A stretch of DNA of 64,000 nt from Plantago elongata (taxonomy: Eukaryota > Streptophyta > Magnoliopsida > Lamiales > Plantaginaceae): assembly GCA_036897095.1 (NCBI GenBank), contig JAYMSP010000048.1:38654-102653 (forward strand), in the 5' to 3' direction. Below are positions 24,546 to 35,944 of this stretch, one piece after another. Each line of letters opens with the position of its first letter. The first letter of the stretch is position 1. The notes beneath the pieces were generated by a model. The model saw only the letters and a list, made by a program, of their open reading frames with translations. It was not told the origin of the DNA and did no database searches. A program made the translations under genes and the position numbers.

Positions 24546-25119
24546 CAACTGATTGGTTTGCACGTACTCAGGATCTAGGTATCCAAATGTTCCTTAATCA
24601 TAGTGGACAATTGAGTTTGGTCTATCGGGACTAGTCTTGAAGCTCCAAAGTCAGAGATACCTTAGTCTCAAAATTTTGGTTTAGGAGGATATTAGCGGAC
24701 TTGACATCTCTGTGTATGATTGGAACTGAAGCAGCGGAGTGTAGATATGATAGAACATTGCAGTTTCTGTAGCTATTTTTAATCTCATGTTCCAATCAAG
24801 AAACCTTTTCTTGGATTCATCATGTATATGATCATGAAGAGTGCCATTGCTGATGAATTCATATACTAAAAGAGGGGTTTGGGTTTCCAAGCAACAACCA
24901 AAAAGCTTGACAAAGTTCCGGTGGCTAACTCGAGAAAGAACAACAACCTCATTGATGAATTGGTCGATTTGGCTTGGATCGACTTCTTTGGACTTCTTGA
25001 CTGCAATTATCCTGTTATCTTCTAGAAAACCCTTATATACTGTTCTGAAACCTCCTTGGCCAACAATCATTTTATTATGGAAGTTCTTGGTTGCATGATT
25101 TAGTTCCTTCGAACTAAAA
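24546..25119 (-). repeat. Inverted repeat, right arm
   Basis: Partner of 23891-24466. It ends at GAACTAAAA, matching TTTTAGTTC at the start of the left arm. Differences include single-base changes and a one-base deletion. Confidence 0.9.
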
Positions 25120-25321
25120 GTCTTAGCCACGTCATTATTTGATCGTGTTTTCCTCTCCGTGCTGATTGACATCATATTTCCTATAGCAGTTAGTTTTTCT
25201 TCCAGTAAGTTGCCACCATTTCGGAGAAAGTACATTCGCTTCATCTTTTTCAACCTTCTTCTCTTTAGTTGAAAATATTCCAAGCAAACAACTAGTATAA
25301 CAATCATAATCCCAGCGGCTC
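24546..25321 (-). pseudogene. WAK-type receptor kinase fragment, right arm
   Basis: The second copy, on the minus strand, begins at an intron acceptor (exon from 25321). It includes a membrane segment ([15 protein letters not shown]) and a basic juxtamembrane stretch, then the same kinase start as the left arm. A one-base loss after KIATETA (near 24770) shifts the frame; beyond it the DNA still encodes an intact HRD loop (IHRDVK) and the remaining kinase segments to GYLDPEY. In about 300 aligned bases I count roughly eight differences from the left arm. It extends about 200 bases further 5' than the left arm does. Confidence 0.85.
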
Positions 25322-25436
25322 CTGTTTATAAGTCAGGAAGAAAAATGCAACTGGTAAATAACAAATCTTCATAAAGAAACTACACACTACATCATGATAA
25401 GATTTAGCATTAAACACAGTAACATAATGTATACTT

Positions 25437-25492
25437 GTAACATAATGTTCACAGTAACAAAAAACATAATGTTCACAGTAACAAAAATTCTG
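25437..25492. repeat. Short subterminal repeat in the Helitron-like element
   Basis: A unit reading roughly CATAATGTTCACAGTAACAA occurs twice in tandem, with a third diverged part copy just left of it. It lies immediately inside the proposed 5' end of the element. Confidence 0.6.
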
Positions 25493-26767
25493 CTATAATA
25501 ATAAAGACTCCAACTTGTGATCACCTAATAAGTTCAGCAAAAGCTTTGAAATGTTTCCACTACAGGAATTACGACTGAGAGACAGAGACTCCAAATGAGG
25601 TAAAGCATAAATGAGTTTAGAGATTGAATCGACATTACAGTTGTGAAGTGAGTTGTAATCAAGGTCGAGTCTCACAAGGTTCGTCAATTTGGCAAGGGGA
25701 AGCTGATTGTAATAATTGTACAGATTGTCTGGAAGAAGCAGGTATCGCAGTGAAGTTATGTTTTCAAGAAACCAAGGAAGTTCTCCATAAAACATATTAC
25801 CGCTCAAATCAAGGTATTCAATATGTCTATTTGGGAAATTTACACAATCATGTTGTAGGTTTCGATTCTCGAGTTTATTATCTGACATGCATAAATCTAC
25901 AACAAAAGGAAGCATATTGAGTACGGTAAGAGAACTGTTCGTTCGACTTAGGTCCATCCAGCTCATATTAAGATGACTGAGCAAGGAAAGATGAGACACC
26001 CATGTGAAATCATGGACAATCAGTTGGTTGAAACCATTATAACTGAGATCAAGCACTTTTAACGAAAAAAAGATTGCCTATATGATGAGGAACAACTCCA
26101 CTGAAGTTCGCACAAGAGAGATTAAGATGTTGCATCTGGCTCATGGATCCAAGAAATATGGGGATGGACGCGCGGTGAAAATCATTCCCACTTAGGTCTA
26201 GGAAATACAAAATTTTCAAGTCTAAAATGGCAGGATCGAGTGTTTCACTACGCAGCATTTAGGTAGAAGAAGGAGAATAGATATCACCATACCTCTTATT
26301 TTGGAGATCAAGATTGATAACATGTCCAGTCGTTTCAGCACACTTGATGCCCTGCCCTTCGCAACAATCAGCGCTAGTATTCCATGACGACAATCTATCA
26401 GAAGGATCATAAAGGCTGGGCATGAACTTCAAAAGAGCAGTCCTTTCCCTTAAAATACAACCAAAAGTTGCATTCGCTTCTTTTCCCGAGCAACAAATCA
26501 CCTGCGACTAGAAGAAACAGAGTAGAAAAAAGAAAGGCTGAGGAATTCGTACCCATAGTGAATCCAAGACAAATTATAATAGAGTGAAATTAAGTAGAGA
26601 AAATTTAGGCAAATATGCTATGTAGTTGAGATATGTAACATGGGTGGATTTATAGTAAGGCTAGCCATATAGTATGTGAATTGTATTGTCATGTTCAAAA
26701 GGGCTGGTTTTATACACAGTACACGGCTAATGTGACGCGTTCTGTCTCAGTTAGAATTCCTCAGCCA

Positions 26768-27274
26768 AGCATGTATTGTTTTTTGCAAGAGAAAGACAGC
26801 TAGTTTTTGCAATTTGGTCAGGAAGATTAACTGTGGAGGACTGAATGAACGATTGAGAGCAAGTCAATCTTTTGCCATTTAAGTGTAGGCATGCCAATAA
26901 AGGCATTTTATCTCTGTGGAATGTTAGACTGAGAGAGTCATCTTTTTTTCTTGGAAGCTTCGTAATACTTACCACGAAAGATTACTCGGGATCATTTAAT
27001 TTACTCGGTTAGGTCTATGCTGAATGAGTGCACCCATGTTCACCAGACACACAGTACATACATTGAAAATTATCATTATTTGCTTTGCCAAAGGGTCCAA
27101 CTCGGCTCAAATCAAGATTAGTCCACCTAAATTGAAAGATTTTGCTACTTATGTATAAACCAAGAAAAATCTATTGAATTGGTACAAGGCATTGCTACTT
27201 CAACACATTTTTATTGCAGATAAAACAATTCTACGAGTATAATTTCAGGAATAACAGAGTATCAAAGTACTATC
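26768..27274. repeat. Direct repeat copy B
   Basis: Partner of 21686-22200, same orientation. It starts about 210 bases upstream of the RLP pseudogene ATG, so it corresponds to that gene's promoter region. It differs from copy A by scattered substitutions and an insertion near 27110 (about 18 bases). Confidence 0.85.
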
Positions 27275-27815
27275 CTCTAGTATTAAAATTAGTGGTGCCT
27301 CCTTGCCAACATGGAAAGACGGACTTTGACGAAAAGAAGAAAACCTGTGTTGCACATTTTAGAAAATATGTAATCATACAATGGACGAATTACTTTTTGA
27401 TAGTGATCACTCTTCCAACATGAATTACGAATCTCATGAGGAAGAACAATTAGGTATCTAAATGGATTCAAGAAAGCCATGAAGTTTATAGTGATCAACG
27501 CATTATCACTCAGTCAAGATTGAAGCATGGTGAAGATTTTTATTCTCTAAACACAGTTTATTCGTCATCCGGGGGTGCGATCATTGATCTCATCCCCTGA
27601 ATTGTACATAGTAAGCAACACAGAGGACAAATTCTTGTATCTTGATTGTGCTAATGCGGATATCGATTGTGGTTCCCTGATAATTACCAACGGTGCGAAT
27701 AAACAACAGCAATAACTGTACACAGTACTATCCAAATATTTAAGCAACATGTAAGTTTACAATACTCCTATATAAATAATACTGGAGCCCCCATTGCAAA
27801 AAAAGAGCTGTAAGA
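27275..27815. other. Intergenic, 3' flank of TAF6
   Basis: AT-rich with short unsupported ORFs. It includes the probable 3' UTR of the minus-strand TAF6 gene. Nothing else recognised. Confidence 0.4.
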
Positions 27816-30800
27816 TTACAGGAACATGTGTGCTTCAGGTGAAGGTGCAAAAGATAGCATACTTTCACCAAAATACTCGTATAGCAAAGGTAACAAATTT
27901 CCGCCAGCTATATTGTTTTCCTTTCTGGCTCGGTCAAGGGCAGCTGATGCATTCAGCCTCTGACCACCAGCCGTGTTGCTTCTGCTGCTGGTCCCAGGGG
28001 CATTGCTGATCAAAGACCTTGGTGCTTGTGAATTGGACTCAGCTGACCCAATATTTGTTGGCAATCCACTACTTGATCCATCCATGTCCATTGGTGTTGC
28101 ATTTGTCGGTGTCATACCAGCGGGGCCATCGGTTGCTTGTTTTTTCAAAGGCGGCTGGTGCGTCATGTTATCTGAGGAAGCTTTGCGTTTATCTGGCAAA
28201 AGTAAAAACAATCAACATGACCAAACTTCATCATAGTAAGTATTCCAGGGCTTTCATATTGACTATGTATTCTAGATTTCTAGTTCACTGTAAGCCAAAG
28301 GCCCAAAAGGCAAGACATGAATGTGGACCAGACATGTTCACAATTCAATTCTAAGTAATAACAACAAAAACCCATTTCGTATTAATAAAAGCATTCTTCT
28401 AAATCCAGTCTAAATTCTCAACAAACTAATTAGTCAAAAACAATTTCTAGCTGTATCTTCGTATCTGCCATGGAGACGTATCTTGGTAAGAATCACTACA
28501 CACTTCACATATCTGATATGGATAAATGGCTTTGATGAAGTATCTGTGCTTCCTAGCATTAATACCAGAAACACTGTGATACCCCAAGTCTCACTGCCAC
28601 AAGCATCCACAGCACTCCAAGTTCAAACAGATATAGTAACTAATACTTCTGTAAAAGACTGAAATTTGCCGATCTAGTTGTACCATATAAAGCTTCTTAC
28701 ACCATTATTTGGTAAAAAGATCCCTCATTCCACTTAAGTAATACACTTACAACACTATCTGAATGGGAACTTGTCAAGGGATGGAGGAAGTAGTAGTGTA
28801 AATATCTTCCCAAGAATCAATAAGAAAATATTGAAAAGGAACCATACTCGGATTTGAAGTTATAACTTTCACATTGCTTTTCAAGGGAATACGTGGCGAT
28901 GGAGATACTAGAGAGGGTAGCGCTTTCATCTGCTCATAAGCACAGAGTCCAGCTGCACGCTGTGAAATATAGTAAAACGTCAGTTGGCTTATACAGAAAT
29001 CATTCATTGAAACAATTAACTATTTTGGTGGCAAAGGAACACCACATTACCATTAGAGCACCATACACAAGCCAAGCCTCATGCCTTTTCATCTCATTCT
29101 TTTGCTTCTCCAGCTGCATTTCTGGCTCGAGGAGGCGCAAATAAGGCTCAAGATTGGGAAGTACAAGCATCCGAACCTGGACAATAGGTCCATGAGAATT
29201 GATCTTGGAAATTAGAGTTTGAAGATGTGTAGTCCTTACAAGTTGGGACAAACATAAGAAGAGAAGCTGGAAGTACCACATTAGGTCCAAGGGTGGCAAG
29301 CCCCTGAATAGCACCAAAATGTTGAGGCAACGCTTTTGATGGATCCAAGAAAGTATGCAGCAACGTTTTTGTGACACGTGGCTGGAGGTTGTGATAAACA
29401 TGACCAAATCTGCACTAGTCAATAAGTAGCTTGATGAATCTTCAGACAAAATTGAATTTTCCTGATTCTCCCATACCATGCTGCCAAAAAACTTGGACGA
29501 AATATATGTATCTAAGACAGGAATGGCAATAAGCTAATACAAATGCATTACATATGCACTAGGCATGAAATATTAAAGATGATTACCTCTTGCATATAGA
29601 AGCAACCAGGTTGGCTGTAAAATTCCGAAGATCCCAGTGGTTGTCCGAAAATTTGTTTCCTAATCTTTTTGCAACTAGGCAAGTCATTACTGATGGCATG
29701 AGTTGATGCAGCTGGTTAAGAATGAGGATTATTACGTAAGAAATTTGCCATTCATTAAGGAGGAATCTCCAAAACCATGCATGACAACTTATCAGCACTT
29801 CTAGAGTGAATAAGCCTGGTGAGGAACTATTACTCAAATAGATGCACAAGACTCCTCTTCGCATATACGCAAGGTAGGGTGCATACAAATATGCTCACCC
29901 TCCCCAATACAACTGCATCACCAGTGAGTGCTTAGCTGAATTATGAAATCAATGAAAATCCAAAATAACTTACATATGGTTCAACATGTATATGTGGATT
30001 TCGGAGAAGACTCCAAACAAGACGCATTAGAGCATAAAGGAGAGTAAAATTATTCAAATTCCGTGAAACCTGCATCGTAAAAAATTGTTATATGTGATTG
30101 AGTACAAAGGCAAAATTGTCAAGATAATAATTGGACTACTAATTACCTCATCAGCCACAAAGAATGTAAAGTAAGGTACTAGAGGATGAAGTCCGGAGTC
30201 AGTTGCCAAGCTCACTAATGCTTCCTTAAACAAAGGTGACTCTGATCTGCTGAGCGTAAGCTCAGTGATTTTCTCAAAATAAAGCTACAAATCAGCCAAA
30301 AACAGTTGTCATTTAAACATATTCTTCAACAAGAATAGAAGGAACTAATAAGTTTTAGCAATACCTGAAGCTCCCGCGATAGTACATGCTTAACTGGTAA
30401 TTTAACGTCAATAGGTACTCCTTCATTTTGGTATTCACTCTTTCTGTTATCATTAGGTGCTGAAAGTGCTGCAGAGAAAAATAAATTATACTATAGCATT
30501 AATTATAGACAAGAGAAGTAAACTTTCTCCAAAAGGATAAGAAAATCTTATCAAGGTTGACCATTCAATATGACTAGTTTAATCGTGCATTCAGATGTAA
30601 TACTAGTAAAGTATCAACAGTGTACACACCCTGAAGTGCTTCAGGAGGAGGATTTTCCGGTATAGCAGGTTGAACCCCCTCAATAGCTAACCAGTGGGCA
30701 GACACAGCAGTATCTAATGGTGCCTTAGGCAAAGGAGCTTCAATCACCTGAAGCACATAACACCACGAAATTGAACTCTCAACCAATGCCATAACTACTA

Positions 30801-31347
30801 GTTAAAAATATCAGAAACAACAGGTCCAAATTCCATACTTCTTTAAAGTCCACATCCTTGTCCTCAACGTAAAACAAATCCCTATGCCCTGCAGCTCTCT
30901 TAAACCGCATCGGATCCCCAGAGGCAAATCCATATATGGGCTGCACATCACACACACAAAATTCAAAACACACGATAACTAAACCGGAACAAACCATACC
31001 TCAAACACACCAGTACCTCTACATTTCGTAATACAAGTGCACTATCAACATCATCAGTTGTTAAAGTAGTTCTCCGTGAATGCCTCATGCATTTGATAGA
31101 TTCCTACACCAATTCAAACACACTCACATTAAAAACCATCTCCACAAACAGTACCTATCAATCAATCAATCAACCGTACGTTGTCGAATTCGAACACGTA
31201 ACTGAAGAAAGCAAAACACACCTGCATAATTTCACGAATGCGATACTCCACATCGGCAGCTAACGACGGCAAAACATCTGGTGATAAGTTGATGATGCCG
31301 ATGCTCTGAGCGATCAGCTCAATCGTCTCTTTTGGTACTATGCTCAT
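27816..31347 (-). CDS. TAF6: TFIID subunit 6 (TAF6)
   Basis: Twelve coding exons join in frame to 547 codons plus stop: 31347-31222, 31103-31017, 30940-30839, 30747-30630, 30468-30365, 30284-30147, 30069-29974, 29711-29587, 29409-29277, 29176-29051, 28959-28848, 28192-27816. The N-terminus ([18 protein letters not shown] to about residue 70) is the histone-fold domain that pairs with TAF9. Then come [17 protein letters not shown], a conserved block, and HEAT-like helices at about 195-390 ([77 protein letters not shown]). The tail is low-complexity and Ser/Pro/Asn-rich. Length matches other plant TAF6 proteins (about 550). It is a core RNA polymerase II initiation factor in the nucleus. The gene appears intact. 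Confidence 0.95.
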
Positions 31348-32843
31348 CTTCAAGTGTTTGTCGCTATTGGTATGAAATTTAGATTAGGGTATGAAGTGAA
31401 CACAATCATGTAACATTAATTGTAGCTAGAAAATTGGGCAAACGAATGTACTATTGGTTAGTTACCTTCTTCTAGAACTCAATTCTCCGGAATTGATCCA
31501 GTTGGGCGGTGGTTTTGGCTCCGGCTAGTTATGCTCCGGAAGCTGAAGCTAAATCTGAATTTTCACCTCCTGTTTGCGTTGATGGTTGTGTGAAAAGGTT
31601 AATTGGGGATTTTGGACTCGGTTTTTTTGTTTGTATTTTAGTCCTTCTAGTTTAAATATTCTCGATATGGCTCTTAAGTTATTGGATATATCAATGTAGT
31701 CTATCTTTCTTAGAAATTTAATTTTTAAATACTACAGAGATTTTTGTTCGTTTCGAAAAAACAAAAAGTGTCCTATAAACTTGGGAACTGAAAAGTGAAA
31801 TAATAAATATCATTTACGTCACCCATATTGATATGTGTTATGTTGTAACAATCCTTTGCTTGTCGGTTGAAGTCTAATATTTTGATCACACTGTTCCTCG
31901 TGGATTGATTTTTAGGTGATACGCTGGCCTCACTATAACAATGTAAATATTTCATCTTACACTTTGATATCCCTCAAGTGCGTATGAGGAAACTTCTGGA
32001 TAACCAACATGGAGATCTACCCGTATGCAAACTAGTGGCGATGTAGTGGGAGATCCATATCAAGCACATTGACTTTGATATTATTATGAATTTATTCTCG
32101 AAAAAGAAAAGGGTGCACCATCATCAACTCCTCTAAGCTTCTTTAAAACCTCGGGCGTTACATATATTTTGCTTAATATGTTATTATTTTAAGCATGAGT
32201 CGATACATCGTTTGTGAAATAAAAACGTGTTTAATAATAATATATATTAAAAATACTTTAGTTGGTAACATAAATAGCTAATCAGTTTGTTTATTTTATG
32301 AATGCACTATAGTTTACAAACTAACTAATTTATTACATACATATATATAAAGCACATTAAAATAAATGTATCAATCAAATCATTTCACGCAACATTCTTC
32401 AAATATAATTTATATGTTTTTTTTTAATAAAACAGATGATTCCAACTTCAATTTATAGTCTGCGATTCGTTGTTAAAAGAAAAATGGATTAATAAAAAAT
32501 GTTGAAGAAGAAGAAGGGTGAAGGAAAAAAGAGGATCAAGAGTAAAGACATGATCCATCTCTCTCACATTGTCCTGTCCCGTGTAAGAACTGAAAGAAAA
32601 AGTCCATGATTTCATTCTTCCATTAACGAATAGTTGCAATAAATTGACTTGTTCCAAAGCACAAAATCAATCTTATATACATACATGATTGCATTCCTTC
32701 TTTCCATTCCACATCTATATGTTCCTCTCATCACTAATCACACTATTACTTGAATAATAGTCTCATATTCTCATTCCATAATTATTCTACCCACCCCACT
32801 GAGTCAACTCGCCGGCCACCATCAAAAAGGTCAAATCTTTACC
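31348..32843. other. Divergent promoter region between TAF6 and the U-box gene
   Basis: TAF6 leader and promoter (a splice-like donor lies near 31370 on the minus strand) followed by AT-rich DNA and the promoter of the plus-strand U-box gene. No further gene seen. Confidence 0.4.
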
Positions 32844-35800
32844 ATGGCGCAAGGGGGATTATTGCTCAGTCAGCTCAGCGAGTCGATCAGGGCTGTTTCC
32901 GGGTTGCCCGAATGCCGCTCGGTCAGCAAGAAGATGTACGGTAATCTGGTGAGGAGGATAAAGCTTCTGAGCCCTCTTTTTGAGGAGCTTAAGGATTGTG
33001 GTGATGATGATGTTGAGATGCTTGAACAAGAGGTGCTTGTTGGGTTGAATTCACTGAAAATTGCTATTGACTCGGCTCTTGACCTCTTGAAATCTGTTCT
33101 TAGAAACAGTAAGATTTATCAGGTAATTGATATTTACCTACTCACCAAGTATAATCTTGTTAGTTTGGAGTATGTTGTTTATGTGTTTATGGGCATTGAA
33201 AATGTGTATGGACCGGGATTTGGTACGAAAAAAATGTTGATTTTTAGGTCTTTCAGAGATGAATGCAGTCTCCCATTGTTATTGATTTTTGTTTGTCAAG
33301 GAGTTGAGTGTTTTGAGTTAAAGATAGTTTTTTTTTTTGGGAATGGTTGTCATGGAGAATATGTATGCAGACTACATTTGCTGTTTAGATGGGGTTTTCA
33401 ATAAGGTCTAGAAATTGATCCTTCAATCCAAACTCAACCTTGAGACGGTAGTTACCCCACCACATATGATTGGCTTTGAGAAATTAGCTGAGGATTGAAA
33501 TGAAAATATTTGGGCCTAATTGGTTATAAGAGGGGTGGGTTGGTTGCTCTCTGGAAATCATGCAGTAAGCTGAGTAGCTGACAAGCTCCCCAGCCTTCAT
33601 AAAATGGCAGTTCAGTGGCGACTCGGCGTACATGTTTGACGTCCTGCAATACCATTTGTCTGATGTGATGAATTTGCTTGAATTTTTCACTAGTTGGCCA
33701 ACAATTGGAATAAATTCCTGATATCAAAAGTTCAGCTTTTAAATTTTGGAGTGGATTTTCTTTTTTCCTATCTCTAATTGGAAATTGATATGATAAGAGT
33801 GTTTTTTGGTGAATTATTCTTGGTATCTCAATTGTAATTCTCATACTGAATTCCCGGCTGGTGCATCATTTTGAATTTGGCTGTTTCAAAAAAAAAAAAT
33901 CTCATGCTGAATCTAAGTGCTCTTTTATTTTACATGAATATTTTTTCGTTGAATTTCTTAAAGCTCTTCTGTTGAGAAATGTACATCTAATACCCTTTAG
34001 AATTCTAGGCATTCTTGCAGTTGCACATTTTGTATCTACAGGTTGAATCTAATCTAAAGAGTGAATTTTTCTTTTTTTTAAACTTGTAACAGGCTCTACA
34101 AGTAGAGAAAATTGCAAGCAAATTTGATCAAGTTACTGAACAGATTGAAGCTGCATTGAGCCAGATTCCATATAATAATCTTGACATACCTGAGGAAGTT
34201 CGAGAACAGGTGCTTTATATTTATTGTCACTGTTACTCAATTGTTCTTGTACTTCCTGTTTATTGACCTACCTATTAACAACTCTCTGTTCATCTTTTAG
34301 GTTGAGCTCGTGCACGCACAGTTTAAAAGAGCAATTGGACGAATGGATTCACCTGATTTGGAACTGGTGGTGGATATGGCTGCAGCTCAGATGGAAGATG
34401 ACCCAAACCCCATAATTTTCAAAAGGCTTTCAGAAAAGCTGCATCTCAGGTCTATGAGCGATTTGAAGAAAGAATCTCTCTCCATGCATGAAATGGTTAT
34501 ATCGTCTAATGGAGTTCCTGATGGAGTTTCTGAAGAGTACTTTGAGACTATGTCATATCTTCTCCTGAAGTTGAAGGACTGTGTGATGATGGAAAATCCC
34601 AATGTAGATACTGCCGAAACTGACAAAAGTTCAGTTAAGCACCGATCACCTGTGATCCCTGATGATTTCCGGTGCCCAATATCTTTGGAGTTGATGAAAG
34701 ATCCCGTTATTGTCTCGACCGGGCAGGTATGAACAATCAGGCCACTCAGTTAATACAGGCTTATGCCATTGAAATGCCAAATTCTACCCCATCATAAAAG
34801 TTACACATTGCCATGTTCCTCATTTTCTAGCATATATTTATTTAATAATTTCAAATATTTTCTTTTTCAGACATATGAGAGGTCCTGCATCCAAAAATGG
34901 CTAGACGCAGGCCACAAGACATGTCCAAAAACTCAGCAGACACTATCACACACGGCCTTAACTCCAAATTACGTACTAAAAAGTCTCATTGCTTTGTGGT
35001 GTGAGAGCAACGGTGTTGAACTGCCTCAACAACAAGGAAACCACAGGAATAAAAGATCAGGTATTAGCGGGTCGGACTGTGACCGTGCCGCTATTCGTAC
35101 CTTGTTGCAAAAGCTTGCACATGGCAATCCAGAACAACAAAGAGCAGCTGCTGGTGAGCTTCGCTTACTAGCTAAGCGAAATGCTGATAATCGAGTCTGT
35201 ATTGCTGAAGCGGGAGCCATCCCTCTTCTAGTTGAATTACTATCCTCTCCCGACATGAGGACTCAAGAACATGCTGTTACAGCACTTCTTAACCTTTCCA
35301 TAAATGAGGCAAACAAGGGTGTCATTGTCAATGCTGGTGCCATATCCGATATTGTTGAAGTGCTAAAAACCGGAAGCACAGAAGCTAGAGAAAACGCAGC
35401 TGCAACCCTTTTTAGTTTATCAGTAGTTGATGAAAATAAAGTGGCGATCGGTGCTGCAGGGGCTATACCGCCATTAATCGATTTGCTTTGTGAGGGGACC
35501 CCACGTGGTAAAAAAGACGCAGCAACCGCTATATTTAACCTTTCAATTTATCAAGGGAACAAGGTTAGAGCCGTCAGAGCCGGTATTGTGCCACCGCTTA
35601 TGAGACTATTGAAGGATCCCGGTGGAGGTATGGTAGATGAAGCACTAGCAATATTAGCGATTCTAGCAAGTCATCAAGAAGGGAAAGCAGCTATTGGCCA
35701 AGCTGAGCCGATCCCTATCTTGGTAGACGTGATAAAGACAGGGTCACCTCGGAATCGTGAAAATGCAGCTGCTGTAATGTGGTCATTATGCACGGGGAAT

Positions 35801-35944
35801 GAAGAATATTTAAAAGCTGCTAGAGCACTTGGTGCTGAAGAGGCTTTGAAAGAGTTATCAGAGAATGGTACGGATAGGGCGAAGAGAAAAGCAGGAAGTG
35901 TTTTAGAGCTTCTTCAGCGGACAGAGGAGGTGATTGTTTTGTGA
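32844..35944 (+). CDS. PUB14-like: U-box/ARM-repeat E3 ubiquitin ligase, PUB14-like
   Basis: Four exons (32844-33122, 34093-34209, 34301-34726, 34871-35944) give 631 codons plus stop, the usual PUB13/PUB14 length. Residues about 1-235 form the UND domain of plant U-box proteins. The U-box spans about 250-325, starting [20 protein letters not shown] and including [18 protein letters not shown] and [20 protein letters not shown] repeats follow from about 345 to the end ([55 protein letters not shown]). The U-box recruits E2 enzymes and the ARM repeats bind substrates. In Arabidopsis and rice, relatives (PUB12/13, SPL11) control receptor turnover and cell death; the target here is unknown. All joins are canonical GT-AG. 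Confidence 0.95.

Larger units (their letters stand above)
23618..25507 (-). mobile_element. Helitron-like element carrying captured WAK kinase fragments
   Basis: On the minus strand the element begins TCTTTATTATTAT (from 25507), a usual plant Helitron 5' start. It ends with a perfect 7-bp hairpin, CACCGCG-loop-CGCGGTG (23648-23630), then eight bases and CTAG (23621-23618), followed by host T. These are the diagnostic Helitron 3' features. The left flanking base is G rather than the usual A, which weakens the exact 5' boundary. The element interrupts an LRR-RLP pseudogene whose reading frame resumes on both sides. It contains no Rep/helicase, so it is non-autonomous. Inside are two WAK-type kinase fragments in inverted order and a short subterminal repeat near 25437-25490. 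Gene capture is typical of plant Helitrons. Confidence 0.78.
22500..26556 (-). pseudogene. LRR receptor-like protein pseudogene, split by a Helitron-like insertion
   Basis: Read on the minus strand, the remnant begins with an ATG at 26556 and a signal-peptide-like segment. A frameshift follows, then an LRRNT domain (ANATFGCILRERTALLKF, SSWNTSADCCEGQGIKC) and LRR units (YFLDLSGNDFHRASIP, VLDLSYNGF, LEYLDL-type repeats). Breaks I can see: the signal-peptide frameshift near 26500, an in-frame TAA at about 26260, a frameshift in a T run near 26070, the insertion between 23618 and 25507, and several stops and shifts in the part resumed at 23617-22537 (KLQILSLGGDNISGSIPTT, EVLDLSHNSIDGEI, MDLSNNSLVGEIP). 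The terminal LRRs, membrane segment and tail are missing after about 22537. Functional relatives are plasma-membrane immune or developmental receptors; this copy cannot make one. Confidence 0.88.

Noticed and set aside
23912-25098. Mirror ORFs of 85 residues on the antisense of both kinase arms
   Set aside because: They are the same antisense shadow of the duplicated kinase sequence, without gene-like features.
21686-27274. LTR retrotransposon suggested by ~510-bp direct repeats around a 4.6-kb interior
   Set aside because: The interior is an LRR-RLP remnant with a Helitron-like insert; no gag/pol frame, primer-binding site, polypurine tract or clear TG...CA ends are visible.
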